Part shown: piece after piece, positions 21,661 through 32,832 of the stretch | Layout of the letters: each line of letters opens with the position of its first letter | Position numbering within the stretch: the stretch's first letter is position 1 | Assembly (NCBI GenBank): GCA_029204225.1 | Contig: CM055096.1 | Location: 3,049,676 to 3,113,675 of the forward strand | DNA from: Diphasiastrum complanatum | Taxonomy: Eukaryota; Streptophyta; Lycopodiopsida; Lycopodiales; Lycopodiaceae | DNA: 64,000 bases | Direction: 5' to 3' | Position numbers and translations under genes: made by a program | Notes under the pieces: generated by a model | Databases searched by the model: none | Told to the model about the DNA's origin: nothing | What the model saw: only the letters and a program-made list of their open reading frames with translations

Positions 21661-22208
21661 TCTGATAGCCTTGGGTTACTCTTAGACTTCACGTAGCTCA
21701 TATGATCCACAACTTGTCTTGACTCGACACGTCACCCTTAGATATGTTTTGATCGTCACAAGTATAATTCCTCCTCTTGTGTTCCAAAGAGGTAGGAGTG
21801 AGTTGCACTTTATAAATAATAGTCATCAATCAATACTCAATTCACTTCAAAGACTTACAATGATGCATTCCACAAGAAGCAACTTTGACAAGCATGGTAT
21901 GAAATGTTTTTTTTTAATAATTTTGTCATAAATTTTTTTTCTGATTAAAAACAATATTATTATGTCGTTACTTTTAATGTGCAGTTGGTTTAATGACAAT
22001 GAATTTTGCAGACGAGTTTCAATCTCCAAAAAAAAAAGAGAAAAGTTTCTATAAACAAATGCATTAAAGATTTGTGAATATGGCTTTTGCTTTTTCTAAA
22101 TAATATTTTTACTTCATGTTGATAATTTCAATGGATATTTATGTGGTGACTAATAAGAATGTACTTTGTGTTTTTTGATTAGTTTGCAAATTTTTATTTC
22201 TCTTTCAG
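21661..22208 (+). other. Upstream part of the FCP1-like copy, possible small exons
   Basis: From about 21840 the sequence is the reverse complement of the right-hand region near 58440-58800. Conserved pieces ending in GT (for example 'TTTGACAAGCATG|GTATGA', 21896) and beginning after AG ('TTTTGCAG|ACGAG', about 22011) could be short exons upstream of the phosphatase-like exon. They are too short to be certain. Confidence 0.35.
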
Positions 22209-22570
22209 TTGGTAAAGCCATCTAGACCTATTGAAGACGACATTTTCTTAATGTTAGACCTAAATGGCATTCTCATGAAACAATGCGATATTGGTCCACA
22301 ATTCTCAAGCGATAATAAATGGCAATCAAAACAGATCAAATTGTGACATGGGTGGCTGGAATTTCTAAAAAACGTTTTGTCAAAATTCAAGACTGGCATT
22401 TCGTGCATTACGGACTATGAAACCATGCTTAATACCTACTATTTCATGGAAAGCAAGGCATGTCAAAAGCTTCCATTTTTCATGTTGTGTAGCCAAGAAA
22501 ATTGCTACCAACATTCAAGTATAATGTGTCCTGAGAAGCCTTGTGTAGCTGCTAATTTCAAACCCTTATG
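22209..22570 (+). pseudogene. FCP1/NIF-type phosphatase-like exon (left copy), broken
   Basis: The exon is flanked by TCTTTCAG and GTATGT. Its frames read 'IEDDIFLMLDLNGILM', 'LSKFKTGISCITDYETMLN' and 'CQKLPFFMLCSQENCYQ', ending 'KPLW'. This matches the plant NIF/FCP1-homology (HAD superfamily) proteins: the 'L-D-L-N-G' catalytic loop, the 'F-x-x-G-I-W-S' block and the 'K-L-x-F' block in order. A stop and a frame change follow the first block ('QIKL*'), and 'GIW' is 'GIS' here. The catalytic motif has Asn in place of the second Asp, as in many plant paralogues. Pseudogene or gene fragment. Confidence 0.6.
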
Positions 22571-22950
22571 GTATGTATGGCATCATTTCTATCCTAAGGT
22601 CAACAAACACAACACAATGGATTTTATGTTTGTATATATTTTCTTATGTAAATTGTACAATGTTTGGGTAGATCTATGTTCACATTCTACAATGTTTAGA
22701 AATAAGTCATATTTGTGTTTACGTGAATGCTATCAACTGGAATTGATAAGTCTAGTATGCTTACACAATATACAAGATTCAACATTAAAAAAAATTGCTC
22801 ATTAAAATTACATGATAAGATATTTAGGCAATCGAAAGTATATGATTCAAGGAAAAGGTATTTCTTAATAGAATATATAGTTCATCAAGAAAAGATAATA
22901 ATGCATCGAGTTCTATTTGTCGAGCTCGTTTAAGTTCTTGAGCTTCTGGA
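22571..22950 (+). other. Intron-like sequence after the FCP1-like exon
   Basis: AT-rich sequence shared in inverted form with 57700-58070. Next exons of a NIF-type phosphatase were sought here and not recognised, so the gene is probably truncated. Confidence 0.35.
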
Positions 22951-23726
22951 TACCGCCCGATCACTCGATTACCATAAGGCTCTAGTTGAACCTGTAGATA
23001 GGTACCATCGTAGATTGACTACGCTGTTGCATCCATAAATTCGTCTTTGAGTTTCTGGGCAACTTGGTGTCAAGTCCTGCAAGTAAAGACTCTATATTGC
23101 ATTGAGCACTCTGGTGATGAAGTTGCTCATTCCTTTGAGAGAATATATCATAAATTAATGATGCCCTTTATGTAACTTTCACGCTTTAATATTACAAGGC
23201 ATATTCTCATAATGTAGGTGATAGTTTGCTTCCCAATCAATATATAGACTCCATTTATTTAGGCATGATACGTCAATATCCTACAACAAGTTTCATCTTT
23301 CAAAATTATTATAAAAATCTATCTTTTTTATGTGAATGTATTCTAGAGCATAATGTACATCCTATATACATTTCACAACATCCAAAAGGATTTATACAAA
23401 CTTGAGGATGACCATAGTGCTTGTGTCATCACTCACATGAGGCAACCATGCATCTGGTCTTCAACAAGGACATTTTAAAGGATTGGCGCAAAAAGGTGAT
23501 TAAGACAATAAGTATGTCGGTGAACAGTTGTGATATGCAATTTCATGATATGCAATTTCATCAAAAATGGATGTTGAGCCGCATGAGAGGTGTGATGAGC
23601 CATCGGAAATCGGAGATTCGAGATGTGGTGAAAGATGGCATATCTAGGTCGTCTCACATGTGCAAGGAAGACTAGAAGTTATGGAGGAAAGAATTACGAG
23701 AAAATCTAGATTGCTTCAAGGAACAA
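22951..23726 (+). repeat. Dispersed repeat R, second part (inverted copy)
   Basis: This is the reverse complement of 56890-57650 and of 31230-31915. It contains broken frames such as 'LPNQYIDSI', 'SFLCECI' and 'SHMCKED' that are shared by all copies and look like a decayed protein-coding stretch of unknown family. A short direct duplication of 'GATATGCAATTTCAT' is present at about 23532-23560. Function unknown. Confidence 0.6.
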
Positions 23727-24740
23727 TTATAATTCTGTGGGAGAGCTGTGTACTTACGAGAGCTGTGTACTTGGGAGATCCACCTCCAAGATTCAGAAAG
23801 TTCGATTTCACCTTTTACAGTGTTCCCCAGATCATACACGTGATCCCAGTCGAAAGATCAAAGAAGAACCTGAGTGTGAATAATAATGCCAAACGGGATC
23901 ACATCTGTGGAGGACTCAAAGAGAGAGAGACGGAGAGAGTTATGTAAGGGCCGGGGACAGAACTCCACTCCTATATGTAAGGATTAGGAGGGGTATCAAT
24001 ATTACGACATTGGAATGGGCCGTGATCTATTCAGGTCTAACCGCGTCTACACCCCATCGTCTAAGTTCAACATAAGATGGTCCACTACAAAAACCTGTGC
24101 AATAACTAAGGATGGTGACCACTTTAGAGGTGGTTGGCGCTCTGATGTAATTATTTGATGAGAGCCCTTAAACTCCGAATTAAGCTCAAAACTGGGTTTG
24201 TACAAGTAATTCGTGAGAGTGTATCCACATGAGCTGATCTTTTACGTATTGTTATACTTTGAATCTCTTCAATAACAGCTCTAAATTTTTCTAGTATGCG
24301 TTGGCTGCAGATCAGGTGTGAGCAGTTCATATTGGTCCATGTGAACCGATCTTTTGCGGAATATTAGTTTACTTCTCTGAATTACGCCAATAACAGTTGT
24401 CAATCTTCAAGTATGTTTTGAATGACACATCCCAAGGGCCCAGTGCTAAACAGGGTGTAAGTAATGTAAGTACGCCATCAATGTGTTCAAATGATCCGAT
24501 CTTTTGCGTATAATTTTTTTGGGATCCTCAAATGACAGTTTAGAATCTTCATGTATGTATGGGTCCACTTGAATCGATTTTTTGCGTAATGGTATTCTCT
24601 GAATTACCCCAGTAAGTAATACCAGTGCTGATCAGGGTGTAAGTAATATAAGTCCACCATGAGTGTGTTTAAATAATCCGATCTTTTGCTTAGTAATATA
24701 TTTTGAATTCCACAAATAATAGTAAATTTTTCATATATGT
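23727..24740 (+). repeat. 1-kb direct repeat with degenerate GATCTTTTGCG tandem units (copy 1)
   Basis: The segment starting 'TATAATTCTGTGGGAGAGC' is repeated in the same orientation at 62037-63075. Its first 400 bases are unique sequence, including an imperfect 'GAGCTGTGTACTT' doublet. The last 550 bases contain five or so units of 70-160 bases, each carrying a version of 'CCGATCTTTTGCGTAAT' (about 24236, 24349, 24507, 24575, 24679). No coding frame is convincing. Confidence 0.8.
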
Positions 24741-24749
24741 ACGGGTGCA

Positions 24750-26001
24750 ATGGATCTTGAGTATCAAGCTCTCATGAAGAGTGGAACATCTTTTGGAGGA
24801 TTTTCTTGTGTACATGCATCTATGCAAGTGGATGAATGTTATCTTTCTGTAAAATCAAGTAAATCAAGTAATGGATTTGGAAAACAATGTTTGTTCAATT
24901 ACTTTGATGATCAAGTTGAATATCAAGAACTTGGTCTCAAAGCGCTTCAACTAGTCAAAAGGAAAGTTGGCAATTTGGAGCTAGTCAAGAGCATCAAAGG
25001 AGAGGTAATTGGCAAAGGTGTTATAGATCTATTTTTGCAGCATATTGAAGACTCAAGTAAGGTCAAAGGAGCAACAAGGAAGTGTTGTTCAAGTTTACTT
25101 TACTTGTTCTATCTCATGTTTGAGCATTTTCATGTGGATGTGTGCAAATTGTCAAGATATGGTTTAACTAGCTACATTGGTGAGCATTGTTTTAATGTCC
25201 AACCTTCCTCGTAGTGGCATGACGCTATAGAACAATGTTGCTGCATTCAAGTTGTGTTGTTTTCTCCCCTATATTGATCCCATGGTGAGAAAATACCCCC
25301 ACATATAGCTCTTTGGTGCGGGCAGGACCATCATAAATATTGGCTCATAGGGAGGTATCTTCCATTGTTTTTCTAATGGAAATGAAGCTATTGGAGGTTC
25401 ATTATGTCATTCATTCATGGTCAAGTCATCAAGGCTTGATGGCATCTTATGGCAAGATGGAGATGGAGGCTCATTCATGGAGTATCATGGTGGATACATG
25501 GCAACAAATGACAAAGGAGGAGACATGCAAGCAAACATTGATCACTCAGATTTATTGTTTGTTTGCTGTATTTTTCCAGAGAGTTCAGAGTTGGAAGCAT
25601 GGTGGAATCATTTCATTAACATTCTATTTTATTCTTCATGTTCTAGTCACATTTTGACATGTAAAATTGATGTAAGAAATAGTGAAGCATCCCAAGTGGA
25701 CACTATTCTCTATATCAATTATGGTTGTTTCTGTTTTGAGCATTACATGATCATTGAAAGGAGATCTATTCTTATGAAGAAGATCATTCTTATGATGGAT
25801 CAAAGTTCTATTGTCAAAAACTATGCTAGGAGCAAGCATATTGAGATACAATATCATTTTGTGAGGGAGCGAGTCATTGCAAAGGAGGTGGTGCTTCAAT
25901 ATGTGTCTTCAAGGGAATGTGTAACTGATATCTTCACAAAAGCATTGGGAAAAGACTTGTTCATGGAGCATAGGACTTCACTTAACATTGTAAGCTTCTG
26001 A
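24750..26001 (+). pseudogene. Captured-sequence module of a non-autonomous Copia (left copy, interrupted)
   Basis: It begins 'MDLEYQALMKS', the Copia segment just before the RT, runs into about 450 bases of non-retroviral open frame shared with 37600-38310 (155 codons open to 25214), and ends in the Copia C-terminus ('ARSKHIEIQYHFVRERV', 'DIFTKALGKDLF'). At 25201-25366 it is interrupted by an inverted copy of the Gypsy fragment at 21360-21526. LTRs are missing on both sides. The foreign part resembles no family I recognise. Confidence 0.65.
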
Positions 26002-27854
26002 ACATTGAAGCTTAGCTTAGGCGATACATCTATTCACCTTAAGTTGTTAAGAGGATAAACTTTTGCAGGCATAAGAAAAAGATCTTCCTATCATAGCGCA
26101 CTACAAATCACGATGAGGCAAAGATTGATAAGCCCGTTAACTTGGTTGAAGATCATGCTGAAAAATGGCTAATAGTAAAATAAACAATCCATACAAGAAG
26201 TTCAAGAAAATTATATACATACACTGGTGAAAAAAATGACAATAATATATACAAATAACAAAATATATGTATGGCTTCCCTTTCAGGATTCTACAAAAAC
26301 TAACAACAACACATGAAGAGACTAGTTTTTCTTGAAGTTGTCCTCCCGAAAATGTTTCAGCATCATGTACATTGACAAAATATTGAGATCCACCAACTCA
26401 GTTGAAAGGATTACTACATGATGCATGTGGCACATCGACAATGCTTCTTCCTCAAACAAAACACACAAGTTGTTGTGCACTTGTTCAATATTGTTGTAAA
26501 AATGATGATCATTGTTAAGAGACCAACAACTATATAAAATTACATACACAAAAAAACTTTAAAAAAGTAAATATATTAATTTAAGAAAAAAGCAATGAAT
26601 AAGCGTAAACAAAGAGGGTTCCGATATCCAGGAAAACTTTTACAATAACCCAAGAGAGTGAAATAGGTAGCATTGAAAGTCTCTTCTACATACCTCTGAC
26701 CATTTTGAAAGAATTAACCCGAAAAGACCTGCTTTTTGGTGCAGCAAACATATTTCCATCCCAGCAAAATTCTTCAAAGAAAGAAAACTGAACATTTACT
26801 AATATTACCAACAAACCTCAAGGGGCTTCCAATCTCTTTCAAAACCTTTTGGCATAGCAAGAATCTCAAGTTGTATGGTAGCATCTGCTACAAGGTAGCT
26901 ACTTCAATTATGAACTTCACAACAAACAAAAAATGTTAACTGAAACAAACAGGTCAATTGACAACTCCAAGTAGCTGATAGGCAATTTGCACAGTCAAGT
27001 CCCCAACTGCTGTTGTTTCATTACAACGAACCCTACTCAGATTGATATTGAGTTTCCAAGGTAGTTTTGCTCGTCAACTTTCACAATAAATAGCAGAGGA
27101 GAGAGAAAATATAAAACCGTTGAATGGATATGATTACAACACACCTTAAGAAAACATGCTAACAAAGTTGTATAAACATAAAGTCGCTAAATTCAATGAA
27201 AAATGCCTCAAATGCTAGCAATTGGTCAATGCTCTTCCTCAACAAATGGGCATCAACACAATCCAATTTTCAACTGAAAAGCACAGGACCATGCTATAGC
27301 TCCAATCCAAACTCTAAAAGCACTTGCGGCTACAAAAGCATGTCTACTTCTAATACTACTTATTTCAAAAAAATCCTAGTTTTCAACTCTTGGTAAGAAG
27401 GTGTGGAGAACCATAGTTTTCTTCATAAAATCATTCCACATAGTTGGCACATAACAACAATATGACATTTCAAGAACTAGTGAGTATCTTGACTATGCTC
27501 AACTGTTTGCAGACAGGTGATAATAGTCCAAAAGTAAACAAGAAAATATCATCCAAGACCTGAAGGAAACTACAAGTGTCACAGTTTGTACTATGGAGAA
27601 GCCAAGAAAAGCACAACAAAAAAAGCATTAGAAATTTTCATCAAAGATACATAGTCCAGAAAATTCCCAATGCAGTCAAAAAATATACCTGATTGTCAAA
27701 CCAAAGAAATGTGAGACAACTAAAGACTTCAAACATTGTAGACAAAGAACTGCATATCAGACATGGTTTGCACAAAAAATATCATAACACAAACAGCGTG
27801 CAATTTGCAATCTAAACTTTATCGATTGTAATAAGCAGCTAGCGTGCCAAGAGC
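26002..27854 (-). other. Single-copy AT-rich sequence, no gene established
   Basis: No repeat partner in the window and no supported coding frame was found on either strand. It lies downstream (minus strand) of the candidate terminal exon at 27855-28108 and could include its 3' UTR or unrelated spacer. Confidence 0.35.
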
Positions 27855-28108
27855 TCAGGCAATTTGAGCCCTTTCTACAAGAGTTGCTCCCAGATGTGCA
27901 GCTGCATAAGACGACAATGAAATAGAGGATCCTAGGTTTTTGATTGCTTGTGAGGGTGAACTGGTTCTTGCATCATACAAAGGAGCTGTTGCAAGTCGCA
28001 TATAAGTAGCAAGCTGCGTAGGGTATGTTGTCAAACCCTTTGAATGTGCTCCTAGTGAAGCCAACCCAAGGGAGTTGTTGCCGGCAGGATGGAGGCCATG
28101 ACCTACCC
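27855..28108 (-). CDS. Candidate terminal exon of an unrecognised host gene
   Basis: On the minus strand an acceptor TTCTCTCAG is followed by 84 open codons ending in TGA, starting 'VGHGLHPAGNNSLGLAS' and including 'YPTQLATYMRLATAPLYDA' and a 'SISLSSYAAAHLGATLV' end. The composition (Ala/Leu/Ser/Thr, balanced codons, higher GC than its surroundings) looks like genuine protein. No family is recognised and no upstream exon was confirmed. It could be the last exon of a real gene or a captured gene fragment. Confidence 0.4.
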
Positions 28109-28689
28109 CTGAGAGAAAACCCTAAGCCACGCTAGCAGAAAAAGAGAAGACATCGAAGGGTATAGAGATGCGACAAGGTAAGGATCTATGAAAGAAGCGA
28201 GTGATCAGAAAAACACAAAGCAGAAGAAGCGCATGATCAAACAGAGGAAGACGAATCAAGAGGGAAAGAGCGAAGTGAGCGTGAAAAAAATTTGGTTCAT
28301 TTCTATGCTGCCGCTGAGTCAGTCATACAATTAGAAGGGTTGTTGGCCCTGCGTTGACGTTGGCATCCGAAAACAAAAATAATTGTGAAGTTTGAGCCTC
28401 TCCTTGGAAACCAACAAGCTTTTCAACTAGAAGGAAGATTACAATAAATGAGTTGGAGCAGTCGATGATGGTAGCGGGAGATAGCAATCCCATGTGCATC
28501 ACCAAGAATGCCTTCACACACCAACGATGGTGTGGTTGAGGGCGAATGAGGTTACTCTGAGCCTCCCTCCTACCTTCTCGATTGATCCTGTCTCAAATAC
28601 ATCTCTTGAGAGCTACCTTCACGGATCGTCTATTGCTTCTGAATTTATGTTCCCTCTACCTCAGTTACAATTGAGAGTAGGGATGTTAT
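28109..28689 (+). other. Spacer between the candidate exon and a Copia remnant
   Basis: Purine-rich sequence (28140-28280) of the kind seen in plant 5' regions, then unassigned sequence. Copia-like translation only becomes recognisable near 28690. Confidence 0.35.
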
Positions 28690-29809
28690 ATTCCATGAGA
28701 ATCAAAAATACATCTTTGAGGAGGCCGAGATCAAAGATTCTCAAAAGGATTCTCCTATCATCACCCTTGAAGACTATCATGGAGAGATGGGGCCGAGAAT
28801 TGAGGAGAAGTCACCTCGGATCTTTTCACCAAGGAGATCACAAAGAGAAAGATCCAAGCCTAAGAGGCTTACATATGGAGATAGAGGCAAGCAAGTGGAA
28901 CTCAACTCCACTAATTGTGCTTATTTTGTTTCACATGAGGAGCCAAAGAATGTATATGATGCACTCAATTCAAAGGAATGGTTTCTAGCCATGAAGGAGA
29001 AATGATGCTTTGATGGCCAACAAGACACGAGAGCTTGTGGATCTTCCATCCAACAAGCACACCATTGGTTGCAAATGGATTTTTTGAGTCAAATATAATC
29101 AAGAGGCACAATCAACAAGTACAAGGCAAGGCTTTGTGCAAAGGGTTTTGCTCAAGTTTATGGACTTGATTATGAGGATACTTTTGCTCTAGTTGCAAAG
29201 ATGGTATCAATTAGAATCATAATTTCTATTGCTTATTTTATCAAATGGCAAGTTTTTCAACTAGATGTCTCTAATGCATTTTTAAATGGATATCTAGAAG
29301 AAGAGAGTTATATGGATCAACCTATTGGGTTCATCCAAGACAAGAACAAAGTTTTCTTGATCTTCAAAAGTCTCTATGGACTAAAGCAAGCTCCAAGGTT
29401 GTGGTATTCTCGACTTAACACCTTTCTTGATTCACTAGGATTTAATCTTAGTAACTATGATCCTTCCTCGTATGTCAAGTTTTATGATAGAGATATTGTC
29501 ATCCTTCTCATTTATGTTGATGATATCATTCTAACAGGAAGTTGGTTAGTTGAGGAAACCAAAGTTGCACTTGGAAAAGAACTCAAGATGCAAGATCTTG
29601 GAAAAATTCATTACATATTAGGATTAGAGATTGACTTCCATAATGAAAAAGCTTTTGTATGTCAATCCAAGTATGCTCTTTCAATGTTAAAAAGGTTCAA
29701 TATGCTAGATTGTAAGAGTATAGAAACTCCTATGGAGAAAATTGTAAAAGACCCTAACAAAGGTGATGAAAGATCCTTCGTGGACATCACTCTTTTTAGG
29801 ACAAGATGA
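28690..29809 (+). pseudogene. Copia family-C integrase-RT linker and reverse transcriptase, truncated
   Basis: Sense-strand pieces read 'SKPKRLTYGDRGKQVE', 'KARLCAKGFAQ', then an open frame from 29201 with 'FQLDVSNAFLNGYLEEE', 'SLYGLKQAPRLWYSRLN' and the catalytic 'LIYVDDIILTG'. This is a Copia RT with its Y-V-D-D loop intact. Stops interrupt the linker ('KEK*', 'WIF*'). The frame ends at 'DITLFRTR', where RNase H should start, and the next sequence is the methyltransferase-like block. No LTR accompanies this copy. Confidence 0.85.
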
Positions 29810-30332
29810 AGTTTTGAGCAAAAAATTCAAAAAAAATTAACTTCTCCAATAACTTATAAGAGTTGTGCTTTTAAATGAGGCAACATAAGTGTTTTTCCTA
29901 AAAATTACATGTTTTTTAGAGACATAGTTGCTGCATTTTATCACCATGGAAAAATTGTACTTGATGCATACACAGGAGGGTATCCCATGAGAGAAGCCTT
30001 GCAACAAAATATGCAAATGATCATTATCTTGGTGTGCAACAATGAAGATAAATGTTTGTTGGAGGCCTATTGCTCAACTATGATGACTATGATAACCAGT
30101 TTAGCCAAAAAAATGGAGGCCAATAATGATGGAAGAAAACACGTAGGCCATAAACAATCAGGTGATAATGTAGCCACTTTCTCAATTGCACCTACAAATC
30201 TTTTAGAAAAACAAAATTTGGATGACATTCAACAAACACAAGAGGATGACGAAGAAAATACATTGATAGAGAGTATTCCTTATCATGAACTCCTGCTAAA
30301 TAAAACTATGATCTACCAAATAATTAAAGGAT

Positions 30333-30334
<2 letters not shown>
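29810..30334 (+). pseudogene. Possible SAM-methyltransferase-like fragment (copy 1)
   Basis: An open frame of 141 codons (29909-30334) is matched almost residue by residue by 55538-55966. The stretch 'GKIVLDAYTGGYPMREALQQ' followed by 'MIIILVCNNEDKCLLEAYC' has the layout of motif I and the acidic second strand of SAM-dependent DNA methylases (V-L-D-x-x-x-G-G ... then a strand ending in an acidic/N-rich loop). The catalytic NPPY/DPPY-type motif is not seen, so the assignment is tentative. An in-frame TGA lies at about 29877. The frame ends just before a (GA)n run. Confidence 0.35.

Positions 30335-30373
<39 letters not shown>
30335..30373 (+). repeat. (GA)n microsatellite
   Basis: Pure AG dinucleotide run of about 39 bases directly after the stop of the methyltransferase-like frame. 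The homologous position in the second copy (55967-56041) has expanded to about 75 bases. Confidence 0.95.
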
Positions 30374-30377
<4 letters not shown>

Positions 30378-31920
30378 GTGTGTGACAAAAGAAAGAGAAT
30401 TTATGGAGCATTGAGATTAAATGGTTAAGCACACTCGTGAAGAACATATAAACTATTGGGTTTGCTACTGCCTCGTGTCCTGCGTAAATTGCTGCATATT
30501 GTGCTGCCCCATGTGGATTGTACAAAATCTGTGGAGTTCAAGTCGGCTTCGATAGTCTTAGTAGTAATATGAGATAAGATCACGATCTTGTGCCCGAGAA
30601 TGGTTCATGGTAGTAGCACACTATGTGTTGTGTGACAAAATCCAAGGCGTAGCTATGGAGTATCATAAGAACATAGTAAGCACACTATGAAAGCTTGGAA
30701 AACCAGCTACAAAGTAGAAACTAAAGGGCCACTTTTACCATGTAGTGTCAAGAGTGGTGTCTTGCTAATTCTAGCTCTAGAACCCACATGGTTTCTCAAC
30801 CTACTTGTTATTACATGCCTAATTAGCACAAGTGGGGTGTACTATATGTACATAAACGTTTTACAAACATGTCTTATGCACAACTTACAAGTTACAAGTC
30901 TACAAGCCGTAAGGATCAAAATAGGCATTTATTTCAACACCCCCCCTCAATGGCTATTTTCTTCATACCAACACCTATGTAGTGAAGTTAAAATATATTT
31001 TGAAGCCGTACCTTAAAAGTAGCATCCCAATCCATTCTCACTCGTCTCTCCAATAATTTGAATAATGATTGCATATTGTTGGCATACACATACTTGTTTT
31101 CTCCTTGGTGGGAGACCACTTTATGGGGAATTTTTGCATAAACTGACAAAATTGTGATTAGTATTTAAACAAATGTACACCCTGACCGCCACTATCCAAG
31201 TGAAACGGCACTGTAGTCTCCAGTTGCTTCTTAGGTGTCTCTAATTGTTCCTTGAAGCAATCTATATTTTCTCATAATTCTTTCCTCCCTAACTTCGTCT
31301 TCCTTGCACATGTGAGACGACCTAGATATGTCATCTTTCACCACATCTCGAATCTCCGATTTCCGATTGCTCATCACACCTCTCATGTGGCTCACCATGC
31401 ATTTTTGATGAAATTGCATATCACAACTGTCCACCGACATACTTATTGTCTTAATCATCTTTAAAATGCCAATCCTTTAAAATGTCCTTGTTGAAGACCA
31501 GATGCATGGTTGCCTCATGTGAGTGATGACACAAGCACTATAGTCATCCTCAAGTTTGTATAAATCCCTTTGGAAGTTGTGAACTGTATATAGGATGTAC
31601 ATTATGCTCTAGAATACATTCACATAAAAAAGATAGATTTTTATAATTATTTTGAAATACAAAACTTGTTGTAGGATATTGACGTATCATGCCTAAATTT
31701 ATGGAGTCTATATATTGATTGGGAAGCAAACTATCACCTACATTATGAGAATATGTCTTGTAATATTAAAGCGTGAAAGTTACATAAAGGGCATCATTGA
31801 TTTATGATATATTCTCTCAAAGGAATGAGCAACTTCATCACCAGAGTGCTCAATGCAATATAGAGTCTTTACTTGCGGGACTTGACACCAAGTTGCCCAG
31901 AAACTCAAAGACGAATTTAC
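30374..31920 (+). repeat. 2.1-kb block shared with 56042-57610, including repeat R
   Basis: This continues the direct repeat that starts at 29805. It contains short broken frames, a run 'CACCCCCCCTCAATGGC' near 30939 and, from 30985, the dispersed repeat R. It ends at 'GACGAATTTAC', where a family-A Copia LTR fragment is joined; the other copy continues into the FCP1-like region. No intact gene. Confidence 0.75.
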
Positions 31921-32196
31921 TATCTTGGTGATTGCTTGCAATTATATGTGTAGAATGATCTATATTTGCTATTTTTGGATCCACATGTGTGAAATACAGC
32001 AGCTTGTTGGTTTTGTATGGTCATCAACATTACATAATCATTTCATTCAAGTTTGACCAAGTTCGATTGGTGTCTGCATCTCAATTTGTGTGTAGATGCT
32101 GATTTTTCTACATTGGTGAGATTGGTAGTGTATTTCTCTTTCTAACCAAAGATCATTCAAGTAGATTGGATCTTAAGGATCTGAAATCTTTCACAA
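31921..32196 (+). repeat. Copia family-A LTR, 3' part (copy 2)
   Basis: The sequence from 'TATCTTGGTGATTGC' to 'GAAATCTTTCACA' is the last 276 bases of the family-A LTR. It is followed by AAGATTCACC, the same sequence that follows the complete family-A element at 39358. This is the right junction of another copy of the same insertion, its left part removed at the repeat R boundary. Confidence 0.88.
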
Positions 32197-32697
32197 AGAT
32201 TCACCAAAATCCAACCTTCCTTGTCTTGACCCATTTTGTGTGTGGATCCGCAATCTTATTGTCCACAATGTGAAGGAACTCATGCATTGTTAAGCATGTC
32301 TTTTCACCGTACAACTTGACAAGGTATGGAATTCCATCAAAGATGATGCCTGACATGTAGACCAAGGGGGTGTTGACGCTCAGGTAGAGATGTCCTCGGA
32401 ATGAGCCTCGGGCACAGCTTGTGTCCAAAAACTCAATGATTCGCCAAAAACTCCAAGAAAGATAGAGGGGCAGGCAACACCCAAGTATAGAGTCAGTCGT
32501 TGGGTTTCTCCCATGTTCGGTGCTTTGTGCCTCGTCCGCTCCCACGGGTTGGCAGATGGGAGGAACACTCGGGCCTTGGCAGCATGAATGTCAAAGGGAG
32601 AAAGCCCAAGGTAAGGTGGCTCAAGTTTTCTAACTCAACAAAGTTTCTTGAATTTCACATGTGAAGGTTGAGTGCTGGGTAGCCTAGCACCCCTTCG
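32197..32697 (-). repeat. Segment X (copy 1) with a 114-codon open frame of unknown type
   Basis: Segment X recurs at 39358-39860 and, diverged, at 44240-44625. Its minus strand is open for 114 codons (32201-32545) in both main copies, reading 'EFLDTSCARGSFRGH' and 'LVYMSGIIFDGIPYL'. A second frame is also open. Conservation may simply reflect recent duplication; no family is recognised. GC content is clearly higher than in the flanking segment A. Confidence 0.5.
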
Positions 32698-32762
32698 ATG
32701 AGGTTTTTAGATTGCAGTATAGGGGGTTGTTTGTCTCTGTCAATGACATTGTGAGTTCATTA

Positions 32763-32795
<33 letters not shown>

Positions 32796-32832
32796 TAAGG
32801 TCTCTATAGGTGAATTTGAGAAAGGATCATTG
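32698..32832 (+). pseudogene. Fossil of the 18S rRNA 3' end (copy 2)
   Basis: About 135 bases ending 'GGATCATTG' align with the last part of plant 18S rRNA, including the degraded helix-44 region ('GAGGTTTTTAGATTG') and 'CATTAAACCTTATCATTT'. Substitutions are mostly transitions and are largely shared with copies 1 and 3, so decay preceded duplication. Confidence 0.85.

Noticed and set aside
32201-32545. 114-codon minus-strand frame of segment X as a functional gene
   Set aside because: It is open in two copies, but these are recent duplicates, an overlapping second frame is equally open, no family is recognised, and the older copy at 44.2 kb is broken.
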